Origin: Phycisphaerae bacterium
GTDB taxonomy: Bacteria > Planctomycetota > Phycisphaerae > Phycisphaerales > SM1A02
Direction: 5' to 3'
Length of the DNA: 16,434 bases
Assembly: GCA_016873355.1 (NCBI GenBank)
Contig: VGXK01000010.1
Span: forward strand, 1 to 16,434
Shown here: positions 1 to 7,573 of the stretch, in pieces
How positions within the stretch are numbered: position 1 is the stretch's first letter
Layout: each line of letters begins with the position of its first letter
Made by a program: the position numbers and the translations under genes
Notes under the pieces: generated by a model
The model's database searches: none
What the model was told of the DNA's origin: nothing
The model's input: the letters and a program-made list of their open reading frames with translations, nothing else

Positions 1-147
1 CGGCTGAGCGCCGCACAAGCGTCGTACCGCGGGGGCGCGGCTCGCCGCTGAGCGCCGCACAAGCGTCGTACCGCGGGGGCGCGGCTCGCGGCTGAGCGCC
101 GCACAAGCGTCGTACCGCGGGGGCGCGGCTTGCGGCTGAGCGCCGCA
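1..147. repeat. 44-bp tandem repeat array, at least 3.3 copies, open at the left edge
   Basis: The sequence GCTGAGCGCCGCACAAGC recurs at 3, 47 and 91, and its first 13 bases recur at 135, giving an exact 44-bp period. Copies are nearly identical: copy 2 begins its last base differently from copy 1, and copy 3 has a C-to-T change at 131. The fourth copy diverges after GCTGAGCGCCGCA (147). Each unit contains a short hairpin, CCGCG-gggg-CGCGG. Because 44 is not a multiple of three, the reading frame shifts in each copy, so a coding role is unlikely. The array lies directly upstream of serS and probably continues left of the window. No function is recognised. Confidence 0.9.
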
Positions 148-177
148 GGGTCATGGCCCGGATAGATTGCCCGGTCC

Positions 178-1581
178 ATGATCGACCCGAAGGCCTTTCG
201 CGAGGATCCTCAGCGCTTCATCGAAGGCGCCCGGCGCAAGCGCGTGCTGGTGCCGTTCGAGCGCCTGAGCGCGCTCGACGAGGCGCGGCGCCGCATTCTG
301 ACGGAGCTCGAGGCGCTGCGCGCGGAGCAGAATCGAATCAGCAAGGAGATCGGGCCGAAGATCGGCAAGCTGAAGGGTGCGCTCAAGAGCGCGGACGCGG
401 GCGCCCGCGCGGGCCTGGACGCGGAACTTCGAGCGCTTGAATCGCAGCCGCAGTCGCTCAAGGCGAAGGCGCAGGCGCTCGAGACCGAACTGGCGGCGGT
501 CGAGCCGCAGTGGAACGAACTGCTGCTCTCGGTGCCGCAGCCCCCCGCCGCCGACGTTCCGGATGGAGACGACGCGGGCGCGAACAAGGAGATCCGCCGC
601 TGGTCGCCGCCCGGATTCGATCCCGCGAAACCGTTCTCGGCGAATCGCGGATTCGGGCCGAAGACGCACCTCGAGCTCGTGCGCGATCTGGGCCTCGTCG
701 ACTTCGAGCGCGGCGTGAAGATGTCGGGCACGCGCCACTACGTGCTCACCGGACTCGGCATGCGACTGCACCAGGCGGCCCTGCGCTACGCGTTCGACTT
801 CATGATCGACCGGCGCGGCTTCACGCCGATGGGCGTGCCGGTGATCGTGCGCGAGGAATGCATGCTCGGCACCGGGTTCTTTCCGTTCGGTCGCGAGCAG
901 GCGTATCACCTGGAGGAGAGCAAGCGCGGCTCGGGACATGATCTCTTCCTCACCGGCACCGGCGAGGTCGGACTCATGGGATTGCACGCGGACGAGATCA
1001 TCGACGCGTCGAGACTGCCGCTGCGCTATTGCACCGTGAGCACCTGCTTCCGACGCGAGGCGGGCGCGGCGGGCAAGGAGACGGCGGGTCTCTATCGCAT
1101 TCATCAATTCGACAAGGTGGAGCAGGTGGTGGTCTGCCGCGCGGACGACGCCGAGAGCCGGCAATGGCACAAGACCATGCTCGAAAGCGTGGAGATGATC
1201 CTGCAATCGCTCGAGCTTCCGTATCGACTGCTGCAATGCTGCACCGGCGATCTCGGCATGAAGAACGAGGACATGATCGATGTGGAGTGCTGGATGCCGG
1301 GTCGCGGCGACGACGGCGCGGATGGGAAGCCGACCGGCGCGTGGGGCGAAACGCACTCGGCGAGTCGACTCGCGGACTATCAGTGCCGTCGGCTCAATCT
1401 CCGCTATCGAGACGAGAAGGGCCGCACGGTCTTCGGCTACGCGCTGAACAACACGGTGATCGCCAGTCCGCGCATTCTCATCCCGCTGCTCGAAATCCAT
1501 CAGCAGAAGGACGGCAGCGTGGTGATTCCGGCCCCGCTGCGACCGTACATGGGCGGCGCGGAGCGGATCGGCGCGAAGTGA
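178..1581 (+). CDS. serS: Seryl-tRNA synthetase (class II aminoacyl-tRNA synthetase)
   Basis: This cytoplasmic enzyme activates serine with ATP and charges tRNA-Ser (and tRNA-Sec where present). The 467-aa length is somewhat above the usual 420-430. Residues 1 to about 120 form the N-terminal antiparallel coiled-coil arm, rich in Lys/Glu/Ala, that grips the tRNA long arm. The class II core follows: motif 2 reads CFRREAGAAGKETAGLYRIH and continues into QFDKVEQ; the serine-pocket T-x-E is present in TGTGEVGL; motif 3 reads ALNNTVIASPRILIPLLE with its Arg, and ends in PLRPYMGG. The segment usually written SSCSxFxDFQARR is ETHSASRLADYQCRR here, a divergent form. The ATG at 178 gives the expected start MIDPKAFREDPQRFIEG; no strong Shine-Dalgarno site is visible. 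The gene stands alone after the 44-bp repeats and is convergent with the kinase gene. Confidence 0.97.
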   Translation: MIDPKAFREDPQRFIEGARRKRVLVPFERLSALDEARRRILTELEALRAEQNRISKEIGPKIGKLKGALKSADAGARAGLDAELRALESQPQSLKAKAQALETELAAVEPQWNELLLSVPQPPAADVPDGDDAGANKEIRRWSPPGFDPAKPFSANRGFGPKTHLELVRDLGLVDFERGVKMSGTRHYVLTGLGMRLHQAALRYAFDFMIDRRGFTPMGVPVIVREECMLGTGFFPFGREQAYHLEESKRGSGHDLFLTGTGEVGLMGLHADEIIDASRLPLRYCTVSTCFRREAGAAGKETAGLYRIHQFDKVEQVVVCRADDAESRQWHKTMLESVEMILQSLELPYRLLQCCTGDLGMKNEDMIDVECWMPGRGDDGADGKPTGAWGETHSASRLADYQCRRLNLRYRDEKGRTVFGYALNNTVIASPRILIPLLEIHQQKDGSVVIPAPLRPYMGGAERIGAK

Positions 1582-1737
1582 GCCGAGGCGGCGCGGAGCG
1601 TCTTGGCGCCGCGTGAGCAGAGCGGCGCGTTCGGCGCCGCACGCGCGATGCGTGCGTTGCCGCGCCGCTGGAGCGGTGACGACTCAGGCGTCGCGAGCTG
1701 GCGTTGGCGAGACGAGTGTGGCGAGGAGGGCGAAGCA

Positions 1738-1758
1738 GGCGGATCTCGAGGATCCGCC
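1738..1758. terminator. Perfect hairpin in the serS/kinase convergent gap, possible bidirectional terminator
   Basis: GGCGGATC (1738-1745), loop TCGAG, GATCCGCC (1751-1758): a perfect 8-bp stem in the 244-bp gap between the stops of serS and the kinase gene. No T-tract follows on either strand, so it is not a classical intrinsic terminator; the role is inferred from position. The rest of the gap (1582-1825) shows no convincing gene. Confidence 0.35.
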
Positions 1759-1825
1759 GATGGAGCCCGACGATGCCACACGATGTCGCAGCCCGCCAGA
1801 TCGCTGCGAATGAGGAGGAACCGCT

Positions 1826-4717
1826 CTAAGGCCCCTTCGACGCAACTCCGGCGGCACGCTGCTCCAGGCGCTGTCGCAGTTCCGTCACGAACGGCGTCGC
1901 GGTCATTCCCGCGGCGACCGCGCGATCGATCGCGGCGACGCCCGCGCTCGCGGCGCTTCCCGCCGCCGGCAGATCGCCGCGAGCTTCGCACCAGTCCGAT
2001 TCGGCGAGCGCCAATCGCGCCCGTTCCGCGATCACTTCCGCGCGCGATTGAAGCGTCGGAGCAAGCTGATCGAGCTCCGCGCGGGCGGCCGAGATCAGCT
2101 CCCCCGCTTCCACGAACGCCTTCTGCTCCACCAGCGCCGACGCCAGCATCGTTCGCAGCTTGGCGCGCGTGAGCGCCTCCTCCGGGGGCAACTCGCGTCG
2201 CTCCGCGTTCGCGCCGGCCGTCGGCGCGGGCGCCGTTCCGGGGGCAGGCTGCGGCACCGCCGCCAGCGCCGCGCGATAGAGCGACACCGCCTCGGCGCGG
2301 GTGGCGTCGTCGTGCCGCAGCAGTTCGGCGAGCCCTTCGTGCGCATCGACCGAGAGATTCGTGAGCGTACGGCTCTTGGGCTGCTTCGCCCGCATTCCCT
2401 CCCCGCGCGACAGCGCCGCGCGGAGCAGGTCCTCCGCCTCGCCGCGCCGGTCGTTCGCCGCGAGCTTCGCAGCGAGCGTGATCTGGGCGCGCACGAGGTC
2501 GATCTGCGGACGCTGATCGCTGCCGGCGCTCTCGGCGAGCGTCTGCGCGATCGCGAGCGCCTGCTTCTCGTGCTCGATCGCCTCGATCGGCTTGCCGCAC
2601 GCCTCCAGCGCGCTGGCGACGAGTCGAAGCGCGACCATCACGTCGCGCTGCTCGCGCGCGGTGCCGAGCTCGGCGAGCAGCGCCTGGCGGATGCCGAGCG
2701 ATTCGCGATAGCTCTCGAGGGCCGCCTGCGGCCGTCCTGCGCCGAGCTCCGTCCAGCCCACGCGCCCGAGGATCGTGCTGAGGTCGCGACGACTCTCCTC
2801 GTCCTTCGGCATGCGCTCGAGCAGCGACCGGCGCAGCGTGAGCGAACGGTCGTAGCGCTCCCGCGCGGCGGCGCGATCTCCCTCGCGCTCGAGCGAATCT
2901 CCGTACATCATGAGCGCCACCGCGAGCATGCGTCGGTCGTCGTCGGTCGCGGACGCAGTCGCCGCCAGCGGCTCCGCCAGCGCCAGCGCGCGACCCGCCG
3001 ACTGCTTCGCCGCCGCGCGATCCCTCAGCAGCTCGTCGCAATCGGCGTGCAGGATGAGCAGCGCCGCCATGCGTCGATCGAGGGCCGCCGAATCGACGCC
3101 TCGCGCGCGAGCCTCCTCGAGCAGCGAGATCCCGTCGGCGGCGCTGCGCCGCGCCGCCGCGTGATCGCCGAGATTGCCCGCCCGATTGCCGCCCTGCACC
3201 TTCGCGAGTCGGCTGTACGCGTCGACCATCTCGAGCAGGAACTCGGGATTCGTGACGCCTTCGCTTCGCAGCGACTGAAGGATCTCGACGGCGCGCGCCA
3301 CGAGCGCCTGCCGCACCTCCGTCGAGCCGCCGAGCTTGATGATCGCGTCGTGCCACTCCGTGAGCATGGCGCGGAGCAGTCCGCGCAGCTCGTCGAGCCG
3401 CCGTTCGGCGATTCGATTCGCCTCGATCGCCGCGTCGCGCTGATTGCGGGCGCGCTCCGCCTGCCAGAGGCTCACGGCGGCGCCGGCCACGATCGTGCCG
3501 AGCAGCAGCACGGCGGCCGCCACCGCGGTTCGATTGCGACGCGCGAATCGCGAGGTGCGATAGAGGAACGTGTCCGGTCGCGCCGTCACCGGCTCGAACG
3601 AACGATGCCGCCGAAGATCCTGGCCGAACGCCTCCGCGGAGGCGTATCGACGCTGCGACTCCTTGCGAAGCGACATCATCGAGATGAGGTCGAGATCGCC
3701 GCGCAGCGAGCGAACCAGGCGCGCGGAGCTCGTCGCTCGCCGCGCGGCGAGGTCCTCCGTCGTGATCGACGCGTCGCCCCGTAGCGAGCCCGCGAGCAGC
3801 TCGGGATCTGCGAGCGGCGCCGCCGTCCGCTCGCTCGGCTTCGGCGGCTCCGTTTCGCAGACCACGCGCTCGATCTCGCGCGCCTCGCGCGTGACGAAGC
3901 GGTACGGGCGTCGACCGGTGAGCAGCTCGTAGAACACCATGCCGAGCGAATAGACGTCGCTCGCGGTCGAGATCGGATCGCCGCGCACCTGCTCGGGCGA
4001 CGCATACTCGGGCGTCATGAGCTGGAGTCCCGCCGCGGTCGGCGCCTCGACGCCGGGCGAGAGCGCGGGATTGAGCAGCTTCGCGATGCCGAAATCGAGC
4101 AGCTTCGGCGTGCCGTCCTCGGTGACGAGGATGTTCCGCGGCTTGATGTCGCGGTGCACGATGAGATTGCGATGCGCGTGGTGCACCGCGTCGCAGACCT
4201 GGCGGAAGAGATCGATCCGCGCGGCGACGTCGAGCCGATGCGAATCGCAGTAATCGTCGATCGGCAACCCCTCGACGAACTCCATCGCGAACCACGGTTC
4301 GCCGGCATCCGTCTCGCCCGCGTCGAGCAGGCGCGAGATGTTCGGATGATCGAGCGACGCGAGCACCGCGCGCTCGCGAGCGAATCGCGTGAGCACGTCT
4401 TCGACGACGCTGCCGCCGCGAACGACCTTGAGCGCCACGGGACGCGCGGGCGCCGCCCCGTCGCGTCGTGCGAGATAGACGACGCCCATTCCCCCTCGCG
4501 CGATTCGCTTCAGGATTCGGTACGGGCCGATGCGCGGCGGATCGTCGGGACCGATGGACGCGGCATCGCCGATGCGCGCCGCCGATGCTCCGGCGCCGCG
4601 CGCCGACTCGGGGGCGCGAGACCCCGATCCGGCTGCGGACGCATCCACCGGCGAGGTTTCCGGCCCGTCGCCGCGCGGCGATCCGCGCGGCTCCGGGTTA
4701 TGCGACGGACCGTCCAT
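1826..4717 (-). CDS. Transmembrane Ser/Thr protein kinase (PknB/Hanks type) with TPR-like C-terminal region
   Basis: A 963-aa protein. Residues 1 to about 60 are a low-complexity Gly/Ser/Ala/Pro leader. The kinase domain spans roughly 64-375: glycine loop RGGMGVVYLA (about 74-83), catalytic Lys in VALK (K97), catalytic loop HRDIKPRN (188-195, Asp190), DFG (208-210), and the TPEYASPEQ activation/APE region. All catalytic residues are present, so it should be active. One hydrophobic segment (about 397-418) is the likely membrane anchor. The remaining 540 or so residues are helical, with Ala-rich paired helices resembling TPRs, a common planctomycete layout. I chose the ATG at 4717 because GGAGGAG lies 10 nt upstream. 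A GTG at 4777 would add 20 Arg-rich residues without a good ribosome site. The gene is divergent from the secreted-protein gene and near the FHA-sigma gene, whose product is a plausible pathway partner (inference). Confidence 0.93.
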   Translation of the reverse strand: MDGPSHNPEPRGSPRGDGPETSPVDASAAGSGSRAPESARGAGASAARIGDAASIGPDDPPRIGPYRILKRIARGGMGVVYLARRDGAAPARPVALKVVRGGSVVEDVLTRFARERAVLASLDHPNISRLLDAGETDAGEPWFAMEFVEGLPIDDYCDSHRLDVAARIDLFRQVCDAVHHAHRNLIVHRDIKPRNILVTEDGTPKLLDFGIAKLLNPALSPGVEAPTAAGLQLMTPEYASPEQVRGDPISTASDVYSLGMVFYELLTGRRPYRFVTREAREIERVVCETEPPKPSERTAAPLADPELLAGSLRGDASITTEDLAARRATSSARLVRSLRGDLDLISMMSLRKESQRRYASAEAFGQDLRRHRSFEPVTARPDTFLYRTSRFARRNRTAVAAAVLLLGTIVAGAAVSLWQAERARNQRDAAIEANRIAERRLDELRGLLRAMLTEWHDAIIKLGGSTEVRQALVARAVEILQSLRSEGVTNPEFLLEMVDAYSRLAKVQGGNRAGNLGDHAAARRSAADGISLLEEARARGVDSAALDRRMAALLILHADCDELLRDRAAAKQSAGRALALAEPLAATASATDDDRRMLAVALMMYGDSLEREGDRAAARERYDRSLTLRRSLLERMPKDEESRRDLSTILGRVGWTELGAGRPQAALESYRESLGIRQALLAELGTAREQRDVMVALRLVASALEACGKPIEAIEHEKQALAIAQTLAESAGSDQRPQIDLVRAQITLAAKLAANDRRGEAEDLLRAALSRGEGMRAKQPKSRTLTNLSVDAHEGLAELLRHDDATRAEAVSLYRAALAAVPQPAPGTAPAPTAGANAERRELPPEEALTRAKLRTMLASALVEQKAFVEAGELISAARAELDQLAPTLQSRAEVIAERARLALAESDWCEARGDLPAAGSAASAGVAAIDRAVAAGMTATPFVTELRQRLEQRAAGVASKGP

Positions 4718-4727
4718 GCGAAACGCG

Positions 4728-4734
4728 CTCCTCC
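4728..4734 (-). promoter_or_regulatory. Shine-Dalgarno site of the kinase gene, decides the start
   Basis: The minus strand reads GGAGGAG, then 10 nt, then ATG at 4717. This supports the ATG over the in-frame GTG at 4777. A TTGACA hexamer (minus strand, 4796-4791) with a weak GAGGAT 18 nt downstream could be the promoter. If so, the GTG would lie between the -35 and -10 elements, again favouring the ATG. Confidence 0.55.
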
Positions 4735-4850
4735 GCCGGCGCCGCGCTGCGTCGCCGGCGACGCTGATCCTCGCCACGAAGCGCTAGGGATGTCAAGAAG
4801 CCGCCGTTAGACTCGCCGCGGGCGCAGCAAGTCTGCACGGGAGATCGTGG

Positions 4851-7538
4851 ATGCCTCAACTTCGTCGGTCCGCATCGCGGCGCATCGGATTCGCGAGCTC
4901 GATCGTCGCCTTGATCGTGCCGTGCGCCGCCGTCGCCGCACTGCTCGCGCCGTTCCGCAGCGCCGTCGCCGTCGATCGCACCTGGGTCGGCGCGACGGGC
5001 CTGCCGCCCGGAGACGGCGTGAGTTTCGGCGATCCGCTCAACTGGATGCCGAACGGCGTTCCGGGCAGCACCGACGCGGCGCTCTTCGATCTCGTCGGCG
5101 GGGACATCACGCTCGCCTCCGCGTTCACGAACAACCAGCGGCTGCTCGCGCGCGGCGCGGTCGTGGCGCGCTACATGATGGGCGGCAACGTGCTGCTGCT
5201 CAATTCGACGGACGACGCCGGCGACACGCGCTCGCTCGTGATCGCGCCCGACGCGGGCGACCTCACGGAGTTCGAAGTGCACGACGGCCTGCTGATCCTG
5301 GATCACTCGGTGATCGGCGCCGACGCGGGCGCCGACGGAACGCTGCGGCTGCTCGCGGCGTCGAGCGCGATTTCGCTCGGCGGCGCCGCCATCGGGGAGG
5401 ACGGCGGCGCCACGCTGGAGGTCGCGGAAGCAAGCACGCTGGTGCACGGCGACGACGTGTCCGCGGCGCGGAATCCAGGCTCCAGCGCGTCGATCACGGT
5501 GGACGGCGCCGGCAGTTCGTGGGCGGTTGCCGGCAACCTCCACCTCGGCGGCAGCATCGACGGTCCGGGCGGCACGGCAACGGTGCTCGTGAACGCGGGC
5601 GCTGCGCTCTCGGTCGACGCAGCGCTCGTGCTTCATCCGAACGCCGAGCTCGATCTCGTCGACGCCGATCTCGTGGCGACCTCCGCGGCGCTCGAATCGG
5701 CGCGGATCGACCTCGACGCGACGTCGAGCGCGATCGTGAGCGAGGGCGCGCCGACCCCCGCCGACGGCGTGCAGATCGGCATCGTCGCGAGCGCGTCGCT
5801 CTCGCTGCTCGAAGGATCGAAGCTCGTGGCGCCCTCCGCGTCGATCGAGGCGCCCGTCGGCTCGAGCGCGAGCGTCGTCATGCACGATTCGCGCATCGAG
5901 TGCGGCGATCTCTCGATCGGAGGCGGCGCGTCGATCGAGGCGCTGCTCGCCCCCGGAAGCGTCACGGTCGGCGAGCAGGCGCTCATGGCGGCGACGGGCA
6001 CGGCGGCGCTCGGCGGCGCATTGACGCTCGTGAACGACGATCCGCCGCTCGCGCTCGGCGAATTCATCGATCTCGTGCAGGCGCCCGTCGTCGACGGCGA
6101 GTTCTTCGTCACCACCACGCCGCTCTTCGGCGGCTTCAACTTCGTGCAGGTCCCGACGGTGACGGTCGGTCCCGACACGATCGTGCGCGCCGAACTCGCC
6201 GAACTGGACAACCGGCTCACGGTGCTGCCGCCGACGGACGATCCGCTGCCCGGCGTGCCGAACCTGGTCACGGTCGCCACCTTCGCGGAGGATCCGAAAC
6301 TCGTCGACGCGGCCGTGACGATTCCGGGCGCCACGCGGCGCGATCCCGCGACGCTCGTCGTCGTCTCGAACGATCTCGCGGCGCCGGGAGAGGAGCCGGG
6401 CTTCGTCGAGTTCGCCAGCGTCGCGATCGGCGGCGATCCGAAGGGTCTCGATCAGGGAGCGTTCTTCACGGAGGGCGTGAACGACATCGTCGTTTCGAGC
6501 GCCACCGACGGAACGGTGACCGTGGTGCGGAACATGGTCGGCTCGCTTGCGGGACCTGCGTTCGAGGTGTCGCAGATCCTCGATCTCGGCGGCGCTCCCG
6601 CGGGTCTCGGCGTGGGCGATCTCGACGGCGTCAACGGTCCCGACGTGGTCGTCGCGAACTCGGAAACCGGCGCGTTCGACGTGCTGCTCAACGACGGCAT
6701 GGGAACGCTCAAGTTCGCGTCGTCGGTTCCGAGCGGCACTGGAACGCAGAGCGTGAATCCGCTCGACCTCGACCAGGACAAGGACATCGACGTCGTGGCG
6801 ATGAACTCGGGAGTCCCCGAGGATCCCGAGAGCTGGACCGTCACGGTGAATCTCAACCAGCTCGTCGAGTCGCGCGGCACCTTCGAGTTCGCGCCGCCCG
6901 TTTCGTACTCGGTCGGATCGACGCCCGTGGCGCTCGGCACGGGCGATCTCAACGGCGACGGCGCGCCCGAGATCGTCACGGGCAATGCGGGCGACGACAC
7001 GATCTCGATCCTCGTCAACAGCGGCGACGGCACCTACGAGCAGGCGGTGCATCTCGACGCGGGCGGCACGCCGACGGCGCTCGTGCTCGTCGATCTCGAC
7101 GAGGACAAGGGCGCGGATCTCGACATCGCGCTGCTCGTCGACACGGTCGATGGGCCGTCGCTCACCGTCTTCCGCAACGACACCGTCGATCTCTTCCTCA
7201 CGCTCGTTCCGATCGTCGACGCGCAGGGCGTCTTCGAGACTCCGTCCGCGCTTTCAAGCGGCGACGCGGATGCCGACGGACCGGACGATCTCGTCGCCGC
7301 CGGAACCGACATGGGCGGTCTTGCGTCCACGACCGGCGCGATCTCGGTGTTCGTGGCGGATCCGCTGCTTTGCGCCGGCGAGTCCGACGGCGACGGCGTC
7401 ATCGACGGATCGGATCTCGGCTCGCTGCTGGGCGACTGGGGCCCGAATCCCGGTTCGCCGTCCGACCTCGACGGCAACGGAGTCGTCGACGGCGGCGATC
7501 TCGGCATCCTGCTTGCGAACTGGGGCACCTGCTCGTGA
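4851..7538 (+). CDS. Secreted FG-GAP/VCBS repeat protein with C-terminal dockerin-like EF-hand pair
   Basis: An 895-aa protein, probably exported to the cell surface or medium. Residues 1-40 look like a signal peptide: Arg-rich start, then a hydrophobic stretch ending near FRSAVA. The mature N-terminus has TWVGATG...DPLNW...GVPGSTDAALFD, followed by repetitive Gly/Ala/Ser-rich beta segments (to about 420) suggesting a beta-solenoid. Residues about 500-840 hold FG-GAP/VCBS-like repeats such as GDLDGVNGPDVVVAN and GDLNGDGAPEIVTGN. The C-terminus (841-895) has two dockerin-type calcium loops: ligand positions E844, D846, D848, D852, D855 and D872, D874, N876, D880, D883, each followed by a LGxLLxxWG helix, flanked by C841 and C894. 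ATG at 4851 has GGAG 7 nt upstream. The exact function is unknown; binding or adhesion is only a guess. The FHA-sigma gene follows 35 bp later. Confidence 0.88.
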   Translation: MPQLRRSASRRIGFASSIVALIVPCAAVAALLAPFRSAVAVDRTWVGATGLPPGDGVSFGDPLNWMPNGVPGSTDAALFDLVGGDITLASAFTNNQRLLARGAVVARYMMGGNVLLLNSTDDAGDTRSLVIAPDAGDLTEFEVHDGLLILDHSVIGADAGADGTLRLLAASSAISLGGAAIGEDGGATLEVAEASTLVHGDDVSAARNPGSSASITVDGAGSSWAVAGNLHLGGSIDGPGGTATVLVNAGAALSVDAALVLHPNAELDLVDADLVATSAALESARIDLDATSSAIVSEGAPTPADGVQIGIVASASLSLLEGSKLVAPSASIEAPVGSSASVVMHDSRIECGDLSIGGGASIEALLAPGSVTVGEQALMAATGTAALGGALTLVNDDPPLALGEFIDLVQAPVVDGEFFVTTTPLFGGFNFVQVPTVTVGPDTIVRAELAELDNRLTVLPPTDDPLPGVPNLVTVATFAEDPKLVDAAVTIPGATRRDPATLVVVSNDLAAPGEEPGFVEFASVAIGGDPKGLDQGAFFTEGVNDIVVSSATDGTVTVVRNMVGSLAGPAFEVSQILDLGGAPAGLGVGDLDGVNGPDVVVANSETGAFDVLLNDGMGTLKFASSVPSGTGTQSVNPLDLDQDKDIDVVAMNSGVPEDPESWTVTVNLNQLVESRGTFEFAPPVSYSVGSTPVALGTGDLNGDGAPEIVTGNAGDDTISILVNSGDGTYEQAVHLDAGGTPTALVLVDLDEDKGADLDIALLVDTVDGPSLTVFRNDTVDLFLTLVPIVDAQGVFETPSALSSGDADADGPDDLVAAGTDMGGLASTTGAISVFVADPLLCAGESDGDGVIDGSDLGSLLGDWGPNPGSPSDLDGNGVVDGGDLGILLANWGTCS

Positions 7539-7573
7539 GCGGGTGATCCCGGCCGCGCGGATAGTCTGAACGC

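Noticed and set aside
1582..1660. Loose similarity between two TGAGC...GGCGCCGC stretches after serS and the 44-bp repeat unit
   Set aside because: Only short GC-rich words are shared and alignment needs gaps; not convincing as a repeat family member.
2048..3784. 578-codon plus-strand open frame opposite the kinase gene
   Set aside because: No ribosome site, no motif and skewed Arg/Leu/His composition; antisense shadow.
1500..4295. 931-codon open frame on the minus strand overlapping the kinase gene in another frame
   Set aside because: Arg/Ala/Gly-rich translation without motifs; a shadow of the kinase gene caused by very high GC at third positions.
4698..7546. Very long open frames on both strands (784 and 899 codons) across the secreted-protein gene
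   Set aside because: Translations are Arg/His/Asp-rich with no domain; the real frame has a signal peptide, FG-GAP repeats and a dockerin-like end.
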